DNA of 64,000 nt from Methylacidimicrobium fagopyrum (lineage in GTDB: Bacteria; Verrucomicrobiota; Verrucomicrobiia; Limisphaerales; UBA11358), in contig JAMFSJ010000063.1 of the NCBI GenBank assembly GCA_026225255.1, positions 1 through 64,000 of the forward strand, read 5' to 3'. Position 1 is the stretch's first letter, and the number at the start of each line of letters is the position of its first letter. The notes beneath the pieces were generated by a model. That model ran no database searches. It worked only from the letters and a program-made list of their open reading frames with translations, and was not told the origin of the DNA. A program made the position numbers and the translations under genes. Of this stretch, positions 5,710 through 15,700 are shown piece after piece.

Positions 5710-7170
5710 CTACATCGCGTGAATTTGACAATTGCCGGCCAGCTCGTAAACCCGCACGTATTCGCCCAAAGTTTGCTCCCAGGAAAAATCCGCCTTCATC
5801 GCGTTGCGTTGGTAGCGACGGAATAATTCCGGCTGACCGTAGATCGCCAGTGCTTTGCGGATGGCTTTGGCGAGCGCTTGGTTGGAGTATTCGTGGAACT
5901 TAATACCGTTGGCGCGTTTGGCGTCTTGCACGAAATCAATCACGCTGTCGTCCAGGCCGCCGGTCGCGCGGACGATGGGCAGCGCACCATAACGTAAACT
6001 ATACATCTGGTTCAAACCACACGGCTCGAAGGCCGATGGCATCAGGTAAAAATCGCACGCGGCCTCGATGCGATGCGCGAGTTTTTCGTCGTAACCAATA
6101 CGCACGGCGACCTTGTCGGGAAAACGGCGCGCGAGCGTTTGATAACCTTTTTCAAAATCCGGCGAACCGCTGCCGAGCAAAACGAATTGGATATTCGAGG
6201 TCAACATTTCGGCTAACGCACCGAGCTGGATGTCCACGCCTTTTTGTTCCGCAAGGCGTGTAATCGTGCCGAAGAGCGGGGTGGATTCATTCACCGGGAG
6301 GCCGACAAATTTTTGTAATTCGCGCTTGTTGATTTTTTTCCCCGCGATGCTCGTCACGGAAAAAGGTTTGAACAGATTCGGATTATTCGTCGTGTTCCAG
6401 TCGTTGTAATCCACGCCGTTGAGAATGCCAAATAACCGGTCGCGACGTTTGCGCAACAAGCCATCGAGACCGCAGCCGAATTCTTCCGTCGTGATTTCGC
6501 GGGCGTATCGCGGGCTGACCGTCGTGATCGTGTCCACGAACGCGATGCCGGCTTTCAAACAATTTAACCCGCCGTAAAATTCCGCACCTTCGAGCGTAAA
6601 AAAATCGCGCGGCAAATTCGTCAACGTAAACGCTTCCGGCCCGAACACGCCTTGATACGCGAGGTTATGAATGGTGAGGCAGGTGGCCGGTGGATTCCCC
6701 CACCCTTCACTTTTCTGCTGCTGCATCAGGATCGGCACCAAGCCGACTTGCCAGTCGTGAACGTGCACCAAGTCCGGCCGCCACGGCAGATAGCGTGCGA
6801 GATGCACCACGCATTTTGAAAAAAAGATGAAGCGTTGGTCGTTGTCCGGATAGCTGATATTTTTCTCGTGATAGATGCCGGCGCGATCAAAAAAATCCGG
6901 TTGTTCCACGAAATAAATTTTCAAGCCGCCGTCCAACACCGTTGACCACAATCCGCCTTGAACCCATTCCTCGCCGAGCAAAATATTAAAATGCCAATCT
7001 TCGCGGCGCAGTTCCGGAAATTTTTCGCGGATGCCGCGATACAACGGCGTGACAATCGCGGCCTCGTGACCCGCGCCGGCCAATGCCTTGCCCAACGCGC
7101 CGACCATATCCGCCAAACCGCCGGTCTTGGAAAACGGATGAACTTCACTGCTGGCGAGCAAAATTTTCAT
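5710..7170 (-). CDS. glgA: Glycogen synthase (ADP-glucose type, GT5)
   Basis: A cytoplasmic enzyme that adds glucose from ADP-glucose to the growing alpha-1,4-glucan. The product has 486 residues, the usual bacterial GlgA length. The N-terminal ADP-glucose-binding motif is clear (SKTGGLADM, residues 14-22), and the C-terminal GT-B half holds the donor-site signature SAFEPCGLNQMYSLRYG and ATGGLDD. A glucan phosphorylase is encoded at 39.5 kb, so synthesis and breakdown are both present, but branching enzyme and ADP-glucose pyrophosphorylase are not in the window. It is the first host gene after the prophage border and lies 86 bp downstream of serS on the same strand. Confidence 0.95.
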   Translation of the reverse strand: MKILLASSEVHPFSKTGGLADMVGALGKALAGAGHEAAIVTPLYRGIREKFPELRREDWHFNILLGEEWVQGGLWSTVLDGGLKIYFVEQPDFFDRAGIYHEKNISYPDNDQRFIFFSKCVVHLARYLPWRPDLVHVHDWQVGLVPILMQQQKSEGWGNPPATCLTIHNLAYQGVFGPEAFTLTNLPRDFFTLEGAEFYGGLNCLKAGIAFVDTITTVSPRYAREITTEEFGCGLDGLLRKRRDRLFGILNGVDYNDWNTTNNPNLFKPFSVTSIAGKKINKRELQKFVGLPVNESTPLFGTITRLAEQKGVDIQLGALAEMLTSNIQFVLLGSGSPDFEKGYQTLARRFPDKVAVRIGYDEKLAHRIEAACDFYLMPSAFEPCGLNQMYSLRYGALPIVRATGGLDDSVIDFVQDAKRANGIKFHEYSNQALAKAIRKALAIYGQPELFRRYQRNAMKADFSWEQTLGEYVRVYELAGNCQIHAM

Positions 7171-7201
7171 GAGTTGAAAAATAGTTAAACAATTAAAAGT
7201 G

Positions 7202-7250
7202 TCGAAGCGTTGTCATGTTCTCGCCGGAACGCTTTGCCCCTTCAACGCTT
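7202..7250 (-). terminator. Inverted repeat between serS and glgA
   Basis: The 9-bp arms GAAGCGTTG and CAACGCTTC enclose a loop of about 30 bases. On the minus strand the second arm is followed by GACACTTTT. It may be a weak terminator for serS or a leader structure of glgA; the long loop lowers confidence. Confidence 0.35.
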
Positions 7251-7256
7251 CAATGG

Positions 7257-8555
7257 TTAAACAATCCGATCCGTTTTCAAATAGGGTTGCAACGGCGCGG
7301 GAATCTTCACGCTGCCATCCGCTTGCTGATGCGTCTCGATCAAGGCGACGAACAGACGCGCGAGCGCCGTGCCGCTGCCGTTGAGGATGTGTGGAAATTT
7401 ATTTTCGCCCGATTCCGATTTGAAACGCATATTCATCCGGCGCGATTGAAAATCTTCGCAGTTCGAACAACTCGAAACTTCGAGATAGCTGCCCTGCCCT
7501 GGCGCCCAGACTTCGATGTCATACGTTTTCGCGCTGCCAAAACCCATGTCGCCCGTGCACAACAAAATCACGCGATAATGCAGGCCGAGCAATTGCAAAA
7601 CTTTTTCGGCGTTCGCGACCATCTTTTCCAATTCGTCATAACCGGTTTCCGGTTTCACGATTTTGATCAATTCCACTTTGTCGAATTGATGCACGCGGAT
7701 CATGCCGCGCGTGCCCAGGCCGGCCGCGCCCGCTTCGCCGCGAAAGCACGGCGTGTAAGCGCAGTAACGGATCGGTAATTGTTTCTCCGCCAAAATTTCT
7801 TCGCGATGAATATTTGCCACCGGCGTTTCGGCCGTCGGAATCAAATACAATTTACCGAGATTCGCGGCGTCGTCGCCTTCCGCCACGCCATAATATTGAT
7901 CTTTGAATTTCGGAAATTGACCTACGCCCACGAGGCACTGTTCGCCCACCATCAACGGCGGCGAAACTTCCGTGTAATCATGTTCCGTGATATGCAGGTC
8001 GAGTAGAAATTGTATCAACGCCCGTTCGAGCCGCGCGCCCCAATTCGTGTAGAGCAAAAAACCGCTGCCGGAAAGTTTCGCGCCGCGCGCAAAATCCACG
8101 AGCTTCAAAGTGTCGCAAAGTTCAACGTGCGATTTCGGTTTGAAATCAAAATTCACCTTTGCGCCGTGAACGCGAATCTCCGGATTATCTTCCGCGGTTT
8201 TGCCCAAGGGCACCGCTTCATTTGGCAAATTTGGCAAACGCAACATCAACACATCGCGATCCGCATCCGCCTTCGCGGCGAGTTTATCGAGTTCGGTGAT
8301 CTTATCGCCAAGTTCGCGCGTCTCGCTTTTCTTGGCTTCGGCTTCGGCGATTTTCTTTTGGCCCATCAACGCGCCGATTTCTTTCGAGACGCGATTACGT
8401 TGGGATTTTAACGATTCAACTTCGGCTAAAAATTTACGACGTTGTTCATCGGCGAGCAGAATACCGTCAATGAGCAACTCGTCCCCTGCCCCACGCGTGG
8501 CGAGACGGGCACGGACAAAATCAGTTTTTTCGCGGATCAATTTGATGTCGAGCAC
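7257..8555 (-). CDS. serS: Seryl-tRNA synthetase
   Basis: Class II aminoacyl-tRNA synthetase charging tRNA-Ser (and tRNA-Sec where present). The 432 residues match the family length. The N-terminal MLDIKLIREKTDFVRARLAT and the following charged stretch (about 30-105) form the tRNA-binding coiled coil. Motif 2 is TPCFRGEAGAAGLGTRGMIR and motif 3 is NGSGTALARLFVALIE. An essential gene with no sign of disruption; the ATG start fits the conserved N-terminus. Confidence 0.97.
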   Translation of the reverse strand: MLDIKLIREKTDFVRARLATRGAGDELLIDGILLADEQRRKFLAEVESLKSQRNRVSKEIGALMGQKKIAEAEAKKSETRELGDKITELDKLAAKADADRDVLMLRLPNLPNEAVPLGKTAEDNPEIRVHGAKVNFDFKPKSHVELCDTLKLVDFARGAKLSGSGFLLYTNWGARLERALIQFLLDLHITEHDYTEVSPPLMVGEQCLVGVGQFPKFKDQYYGVAEGDDAANLGKLYLIPTAETPVANIHREEILAEKQLPIRYCAYTPCFRGEAGAAGLGTRGMIRVHQFDKVELIKIVKPETGYDELEKMVANAEKVLQLLGLHYRVILLCTGDMGFGSAKTYDIEVWAPGQGSYLEVSSCSNCEDFQSRRMNMRFKSESGENKFPHILNGSGTALARLFVALIETHQQADGSVKIPAPLQPYLKTDRIV

Positions 8556-8600
8556 GGCGGGATTATAGAAATTATTTCGCCAGCGGCAAGACGAACAAAA

Positions 8601-11261
8601 TCACGGCCGGGTGACGCGGAAAAATTGGGCGGCGGAATTATTAGGCGACAATGGAATTGTCACCGTATTCGTCGCGCCATTCCCGGAGAAATTGGTCCAG
8701 GTCTGCCAGTTGCCGGCGAGCAGGTTGGTCGTCCACTGCACCGTGTAGCTTTCGTAGGCTTCGGTGCCGAAACTAAAACTAAAGTTCGTTCCGATGGTCT
8801 GCGGTGCGATGATTTGTGCCGGCGTATAATTGATTCCTTCCACGCGGATATTGTCGAGGATGGCGAAATTATTCGTGTCGCCGATGGAATTAAAAGTGTC
8901 GTTATAGCCGATCAAAATATCTCCCGCAGTATAGCTGGAGGTATTGGTGAATTGCGCGACCGCGACGTTGTTCAACAGCCAGGTGATTAGATTATTTTCT
9001 GACCGCACTTCGACATTTTGCCAGCGCATCGCCGATGAGCCGCCGGGTGTGACCCCAATATTCGTAAACGTCTGGGACGGAAATAAGCTGACGAAACCGG
9101 CGTCGGCATTGTCGAAATTTGCACTGAGCGGTTTAGTCGGGCCGAAACCACTGGTCATCAACATGGGAATCACGCCGCTGCCACCACCTTGAAAAATCGA
9201 ATAGTCGCGGACGCTGCTGGACGAAGCGCTGCAGCCACCATCGCCATCCATCGCGAACCAGATGCCATCGCTGGTAGTTTGCGCGACGCGGTTCGTCCAA
9301 TCGCCGGAGCAGTTGATGCCAAAGAGCACATGTTCGGTCGTCGCCGCCGTTCCCCAGTTCAGCCAGAGATCGAACTTCAGCGCGAAGTTGTTGCCGTAAT
9401 TTTCGCCCACGGGATAAAGGTTGATGGCCGCCGCCGCCGCGGTGGCATCGGATTTATTAGCAGTGAGATAAAGCCCTTTCGTGGTGCCGCTCGAATACGG
9501 CGCGGGCGGAATGTTCGTGGGATAAGTCACCGTGGAATAATCAAAACCGAAGACGGCCTTAAAATCATAACCGCCGGAAGCGGCGCCGAAGAATATTTTA
9601 TAGCCGTTCGTCGTCGTGGGGCTGGTGACGATGACGGGCGTGGCGTAGTTGTCGAAGTCATCCGAAAAATTCAATGACAGCACCGCCACCGAACTCGTAA
9701 CGCTGCCGAGGCTGTTCGTAATGACGACAAAATAATTTCCGGTATTCGCAACTTGCACGTTGGGATCGGTGAACGTGAGGTTGGTCGCACCGCTGATATT
9801 CGTGCCGTTGAAATACCATTGATAATTCAGCGGCAGCGTGCTGACGGCGCTGACGCTGAACGTGGCGTTTGAGCCGGGGTTGACGACGAGACTTTGCGGT
9901 TGCGCGGTGATGGTGGGCGGAATGGGAATGCCAGTCACCGTCAACGTGCTGACCGCGCTGGTCACGGAACCACTGAAATCACTGATGACGAGCGAGTAAT
10001 TTCCAGCGCTGCCCGCTGAAACATTGGTGATGGAAAAAGCGTTCGTCGAGCCGCCGGCGATATTAGTTCCATTCAACTGCCATTGATACTGCAATGGCGG
10101 TGTGCCGTAAGCGGTTGCGCTGAACGTGACGTTGGAACCGGCGGCGACATTCGTGCTGGCGGGCAAAATCGTCGCCGCGGGCGGAATGTGATAAACGTGC
10201 AACTTGATGCCCGATAGATAGCCCAAGGTGGGGCTGACAAAGCGAAACCGGTTCAGATTATTCGCATTATTATAACCCATCGGCGTCCACGTCAGACCGC
10301 CGTTCGTAGTGTGAATCATATTGTAAGGCGGACTCAAAGCGCCGCCGCCCGTCCAGCCTTCATTGGTGCTGACAAATCCAATGCCCTGCAATTCAAACGA
10401 GGCCGGCGAACCAATGGCTGAGAGCGGAATGCCATTAGACACCCACGTTTGACCGCCGTCCGTGGTTTTGTAGAACACGAAGGTTGAGTAGGAATTATTT
10501 TGCTGCAGCGAAGCGTAACCGACGTTGGTGGATGGCCAGGACATTTTCCAAAAATAACTGTTCGTCACATGTGCGCTGGCGACAACTTGCCAGCTCAGTC
10601 CGCCATTCGTCGTGCGGGCGATGCTGCCGAAGTAAGGCGGCGAGTAATAAGAATTGGTATCCATGCCGACGGTGAACCCGACGTTTGTGTTCATGAAATA
10701 AACATCCATCAGCCCGCCCATCACGCCCGCGGTGGTCAGGTTGGTCACAAACCAGGTGCTGCCGCCATCCACGGATTTCACGAAATACGCCGGCCCACGC
10801 ACGCGACCGACGCCGTAGATGTGTTGGAGATCAGGAATGTGCATGGCGCAAAAACCTTTCATGCCGGAATTATTGATGGCTTGAACGATGTCCCACGTAT
10901 TGCCGCCGTCGAACGTTTCATAGAGGAGATTGGTATCCGTCACATTGCCGTCGTAGGAACCGGGACCCAAGTTACCAATCCAGCCACGCGTGGGTGAAGC
11001 AAAACCAATGGAGCGAAAATGCGCCACGTTCGTCACGATCTGGGGCGTGATCGAAAACCAACTCTGTCCGCAATTAGTGGTGTGATAGATGCCATCAATG
11101 CCGCGCGCACTCCAACCATTCGTGAGGTCGGTGAAAGAAATATCGTCATTGCGATAACTCCCGCTACCGACCGGCGAATTGGGAAACTGCGTCCAGACGG
11201 GCGTTTGCGAACGCGCCGACAGCACAGCCATAATAAAAACAACGCAACTGTAAAATTTCAT
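8601..11261 (-). CDS. Secreted BNR/YCF48-like propeller protein with Ig domains
   Basis: A large exported protein; start taken at the ATG two codons inside the longest frame (MKFYSCVVFIMAVLSARS, signal peptide). Residues about 25-355 carry repeated TTNGGxxW-type motifs (TTNGGLSWQV, TTDGGQTWVS, TTNGGLTWTP, VDGGSTWFV), the sign of a BNR/YCF48-like beta-propeller. Two Ig-like domains follow (about 360-445 and 450-535), each ending in a YxLVIS/YFVVIT strand. Then comes a LamG-like jelly-roll region. The end (QWTTNLLAGNWQTW and FFRVTRP) belongs to the C-terminal module shared by other exported proteins here. It is probably a surface or secreted binding protein; no catalytic site is seen. Confidence 0.8.
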   Translation of the reverse strand: MKFYSCVVFIMAVLSARSQTPVWTQFPNSPVGSGSYRNDDISFTDLTNGWSARGIDGIYHTTNCGQSWFSITPQIVTNVAHFRSIGFASPTRGWIGNLGPGSYDGNVTDTNLLYETFDGGNTWDIVQAINNSGMKGFCAMHIPDLQHIYGVGRVRGPAYFVKSVDGGSTWFVTNLTTAGVMGGLMDVYFMNTNVGFTVGMDTNSYYSPPYFGSIARTTNGGLSWQVVASAHVTNSYFWKMSWPSTNVGYASLQQNNSYSTFVFYKTTDGGQTWVSNGIPLSAIGSPASFELQGIGFVSTNEGWTGGGALSPPYNMIHTTNGGLTWTPMGYNNANNLNRFRFVSPTLGYLSGIKLHVYHIPPAATILPASTNVAAGSNVTFSATAYGTPPLQYQWQLNGTNIAGGSTNAFSITNVSAGSAGNYSLVISDFSGSVTSAVSTLTVTGIPIPPTITAQPQSLVVNPGSNATFSVSAVSTLPLNYQWYFNGTNISGATNLTFTDPNVQVANTGNYFVVITNSLGSVTSSVAVLSLNFSDDFDNYATPVIVTSPTTTNGYKIFFGAASGGYDFKAVFGFDYSTVTYPTNIPPAPYSSGTTKGLYLTANKSDATAAAAAINLYPVGENYGNNFALKFDLWLNWGTAATTEHVLFGINCSGDWTNRVAQTTSDGIWFAMDGDGGCSASSSSVRDYSIFQGGGSGVIPMLMTSGFGPTKPLSANFDNADAGFVSLFPSQTFTNIGVTPGGSSAMRWQNVEVRSENNLITWLLNNVAVAQFTNTSSYTAGDILIGYNDTFNSIGDTNNFAILDNIRVEGINYTPAQIIAPQTIGTNFSFSFGTEAYESYTVQWTTNLLAGNWQTWTNFSGNGATNTVTIPLSPNNSAAQFFRVTRP

Positions 11262-11521
11262 CCGCATGATAATCCTTGTTTAACGCCCGACACGAAAGTG
11301 CATCGAACGCGCGGCCAAGCTAGCCAATTAAAAACAATTCGCAAATGAAAATTAAAAGCCAACTGCCAGCGCCGCGGTGGGGGCAAGAATCCTGACGAAC
11401 GCGTTTTGTTCGGAGAACTCCGCCGTAGCTAGAAAATGGCGCGCCGCGGCGGATTCAATTCCGGTTCAAATTCCCTGCTTGCACTGCACGCCTTTGGCCG
11501 TAAAATCATCGCGCTCAATTT

Positions 11522-12697
11522 ATGAACTACAAAATCTCTCAACGCGCCGCGTCACTCGCACCGTCACTCACTTTGGCCATTGATTCCAAGGCCAAGGCGA
11601 TGAAAGCCGCGGGCGAAGACGTCGTCGGCTTTGGCGCGGGCGAACCGGATTTCGATACGCCCCAACACATCAAAGACGCTTGCGCCAAAGCGCTCGCGGC
11701 CGGTTTTACGAAATACACGCCGAGCAGCGGCATTCCGGAATTGCGGGAAGCCATTGCGGCGAAATTTCTCCGCGAAAACGGCCTGACCTATAAGCCGTCG
11801 CAAATCATCGTTTCCTGCGGTGGTAAACATTCCTGCTACAACGTCATTCTCGCCACGTGCGAACCGGGCGACGAAGTCATCATCCCCGCTCCGTATTGGT
11901 TGAGCTATCCCGAGATGGTCAAGCTCGCCGGCGCGAAACCCGTCGTGATCAATACGAGCGATAAGACGGAATTCAAAGTCACGCCCGAACAACTTCGCGC
12001 CGCCATTACGCCGAACACGCGTTTGTTCGTGCTTAATTCGCCGAGCAATCCGACCGGTTCCGTTTACACGCCGGAAGAAGTGAAAGCGCTCGGCGATATT
12101 TGCGTGGAGAAAAACATCCTCATCATGAGCGATGAAATCTACGAACACTTGCTTTACGACGGCGCGAAAGTGAAGAGCGTCGCGAGTTTTTCGCAGGCGC
12201 ATTACGATCACACCATCATCGTTCACGGTTTGGCGAAAGCGTATTCCATGACCGGTTGGCGACTCGGTTTTCTCGCCGCGCCGGAACCGATCGCCAAAGC
12301 GATTGACGCCGTGCAAAGCCACAGCACGAGCAACCCGACGTCATTCGCCCAAAAAGGCGGCGTCGAAGCACTCAACGGCACGCAGGAACATTTGCCGAAA
12401 TGGCTCGCGGAATTTGATAAACGCCGTCGCTACGCGCACACGAAATTGAACTCCATGCCCGGCGTCACCTGCGTGAATGCGAAAGGCGCATTTTATCTTT
12501 TCCCGAACATCTCGAAGACCGGCCTGAAATCCGCCGAGTTCTGCGCACGTTTGTTGGATGAACAAAAAGTCGCCGCCGTTCCTGGCATCGCGTTTGGCGC
12601 GGATGATTATATCCGTTTGAGCTACGCGACCGGTCTGGCGAACATTGAAAAAGGCTTGGAACGCATGGATCAATTCTGCAAAACGCTGGTGAAGTAA
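11522..12697 (+). CDS. aspC: Aspartate-type aminotransferase (PLP, class I)
   Basis: Transfers the amino group between aspartate and 2-oxoglutarate; enzymes of this subgroup often also accept prephenate. The 391 residues include the conserved SPSNPTG (N175), MSDEIYEHL (D204), and the PLP lysine K239 in HGLAKAYSMTGWRLGF. In many relatives this segment reads NGVSKAYAMTGWR; here the phosphate-contact Ser is Ala. The ATG start fits the family N-terminus. It is followed by a strong terminator. A shortened copy of its last 29 codons lies at 16183-16242, beyond the neighbouring gene. Substrate range cannot be told from sequence alone. Confidence 0.92.
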   Translation: MNYKISQRAASLAPSLTLAIDSKAKAMKAAGEDVVGFGAGEPDFDTPQHIKDACAKALAAGFTKYTPSSGIPELREAIAAKFLRENGLTYKPSQIIVSCGGKHSCYNVILATCEPGDEVIIPAPYWLSYPEMVKLAGAKPVVINTSDKTEFKVTPEQLRAAITPNTRLFVLNSPSNPTGSVYTPEEVKALGDICVEKNILIMSDEIYEHLLYDGAKVKSVASFSQAHYDHTIIVHGLAKAYSMTGWRLGFLAAPEPIAKAIDAVQSHSTSNPTSFAQKGGVEALNGTQEHLPKWLAEFDKRRRYAHTKLNSMPGVTCVNAKGAFYLFPNISKTGLKSAEFCARLLDEQKVAAVPGIAFGADDYIRLSYATGLANIEKGLERMDQFCKTLVK

Positions 12698-12710
12698 TCT
12701 CGAATCATTA

Positions 12711-12742
12711 AATGGGCAAAGCTGCGGCTTTGCCCATTTTTT
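12711..12742 (+). terminator. Intrinsic terminator of aspC
   Basis: Perfect 12-bp stem AATGGGCAAAGC / GCTTTGCCCATT with a TGCG loop followed by a T-rich tract. It starts 14 bases after the aspC stop and may also serve the convergent sigma-fusion gene, which ends at 12784. Confidence 0.92.
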
Positions 12743-12783
12743 ATTTTGCAACCAAGGCAAAACGAGTATTCCGCCCTGCTCTT

Positions 12784-15700
12784 TTAATGTGTCCGAGGCT
12801 GCACTAATTCAATCGTGCCAGCATCCAATTGACCGGTTGGCGGATCCGAAGGAACGGTGACCAAAATCCGCTGGGAACTCAAACTGCCATTAGGCTTACC
12901 GCCTTCGGCTTTCAGAATTGCAAAGGCGGACAAACTATAATTCCCCGGCGGAACATCGTCGGCCGCAAGTGAACCATCCGCCGTAATCGACATCGGATAA
13001 TGCCGCGCCGCTTTGGCGAGTGCCAAATATTCCGGCGTTTGTAGGTAGTGCATCATTAATTCACGATTACCAATAATCTCTTTCGGCATCGACGGCATGG
13101 GCGTCTGCAGCGTTATCATAACGTTTTGCAAATTCGCCAGCGGCTTACCTCCCGGCCATTGGAGTTTTGCCGTCACGGTGTAACCCTTATCACCAAAGGT
13201 AACGGTCGTGGTGGCACCCGGTAAAATATCCACTTCGGTTTTATCTCCGTGGATCCAACTCCTGTCGCCCGGGCCACCAGGGTTGGTATAAGTGACAATC
13301 AAACGGGTAAAATCATGTTTTCCCGGCGGCACCATCGGCAAAGTGAATTTGCCTTGGTCGTCGGTCATTACTTTAAAAGCTGTAAAATCTGTATTGATGG
13401 CCGTCGAATCATCTTCGCCCAAATCAAATAAGTATTCGCGTCCGACGACCGGTTGACCATGCGACAGGCACGTCACTTCGACCCGTCCCCAAGGTTGCAA
13501 AGTGACCGCAGGTATTTTTTGTAAATCGGCGGGCGCGGCTTCGGCGTAGCCAGAGGGATTCGCAATAATCACGCGGGTGATCGAAGCATCTGTCGGCAGC
13601 AGAAAATGTCCGGTCGCATCGGTGTGCAATACCGACGTGCCGGATTGATCTTTGGAAAATCCGCCGGGCACCAATCGCAGGTGGGCGTCGTGACTGAGCA
13701 ATCCGATTTCCGTATTGATCGCCGGTTGACCGTCGACGCCGAGGACGGCGATCGAGGTTGAAACTTGCCGGTGCAATAAAACATCAAAATGCACGGGGCC
13801 TTCATCCGGCGCGATTACCCGGGAAATAAACGGAGTGTAACCCTCCGCTTCAAATCGTAAAATATATCCTGGATTCGCTGTGCCTCCGATCGCCGCTTCT
13901 TCCATGACATTGCTATATTGACCACCGGAAAATTCCGGCCAGAAGCGGGCGATGGACGACCAATTGCCGTTAGTCTTACCCGTCGAATAGTTCATCGCCG
14001 GCCAGCCAATGCCCATGCGAAAATGTTGGATGGACTCGCCGGTATCGCCATCGTTGACCACGCCGGAAATAACCAGCGCCGGATGCAAGGTGATGATGTG
14101 ATCTTGGCCATCCGCAGTCAGATAAATATTTTCCGAATACACATAACCTTCGGCAGCAAATTGAAAGTCCAATTCTCCTGCTGGGGCGTTACTCCAGATC
14201 AACCAGCCGTCGGCATCACTTTTTTTATGAAAATCAACCTGCGTGCGCTTGGCATTGTAATGCGGCAAATCGAACATTCCGGGATTAAAAGTATTCAGCC
14301 GGGCATTCGCATTGGGAATCGGATCGCCGGCTTTGTTTTGCACCCGCATTTTTAGAAGGCTGCCCTTGGTCAGCACCAATTTATACGGCATCACGTCATT
14401 GGTGGTATTGATGGCAATCGTCGTCGCGGCAAAACCGGACGCATTGGCCGTCAATAAATTATCGCCGGGTTTGCCGCCGGGAATTGTAAAGGTTCCGGAG
14501 GCGTCCGCCGTTACTTCACGTCGGTCGGATGAACTGATATGTCCGACCAAAATTTTGGCAGCGGATACCGGTCGACCATTCGCATCTACGACTACTCCGG
14601 TAATTTTCGTGGCCAGGCCGAGTTTAAAAACGTAGGAACCTTCCCGCAACGCCTTGGCCACGGAAGGATCGCGCCCCGCAAAAACCATATCTGAGTCGAC
14701 ATATTCAGGATTTTCGGCACTGCCATAAATCCGATGAATCATATCTTCCGCGATGCGATTGATCTGCCAGCGGCCAGCGGCATCTGTCGTGACTTGAATC
14801 CAGCTAAACTGATGACTCTCGATGCCGATATCCGCCGTCGGATCATCGTTATGATTCCAGCCCACTTTCGCCCCGGCAACCGGCACGCCATTGGCATCCA
14901 CCACTTGTCCGCCAATCGGGACGGCGGGCGCCAGATGCAACGCGTAAGTCTCAGGAATTTTATCACCCCGCGTCGGATGCCATTCCAAGCGCGTATCGGC
15001 ATAGCCATCCAGTTCGCTGGTCAATTGAATCTCCGTCAGGTTCGTCGGATAAATCACTTCGCACCAGCCATTCTTATCGGAATAAAACTGGCGATTCTTA
15101 AACTTATTGCCCACCCAGAAACGATCGTCGAACCGGACATTCGCAACCGGCTTGCCCGTTTTCGGATCGTCCACCTGAATCATCAAGCGCGGCTCCATCA
15201 AAGTAATGCCATTGCCACTCGCAGCCGGATTGGATTGAGTATTTGCACTTGGCGGTGTAGTGGCCACGATGACGCTTTGCGTGGTGGTTGAAACCGAGGC
15301 GACTTGAAGTTGCGCCGGGGCCTGACGGACGGACATTGCGTGGTAAATCACCGGAATCGCGATGATGGCGGCAATGCCAGCGGCGATGCTAAATTTCATC
15401 AAGCGATTGCCCAATAATAAAGCCAGCCCACTGCCCGTCACCACCGCGACATTTCCGACCAAGGCAGCTTGGCATACTTTCGCCGCCAGGCCCGTGGGCA
15501 CAGTCGATATCGCATAACTCGTAAGCGACGTGGCAAGGATGACCGCGGTGGAAGTGATGCCACGTTTGACCAGGGCGACGCGCAATTTTTCCAAGGCGCG
15601 ATCCACCCGCATCCGCGCGGCATTTTCTTTGATACCCAAACGGTCGCCGATTTCCGCCAGCGGACAGCCTTGAAAATAGCGCAGCAACACCGCTTCACGA

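Noticed and set aside
11564..12322. Minus-strand frame of 252 codons opposite aspC
   Set aside because: Antisense to well-conserved aminotransferase motifs, no ribosome site or recognisable product.
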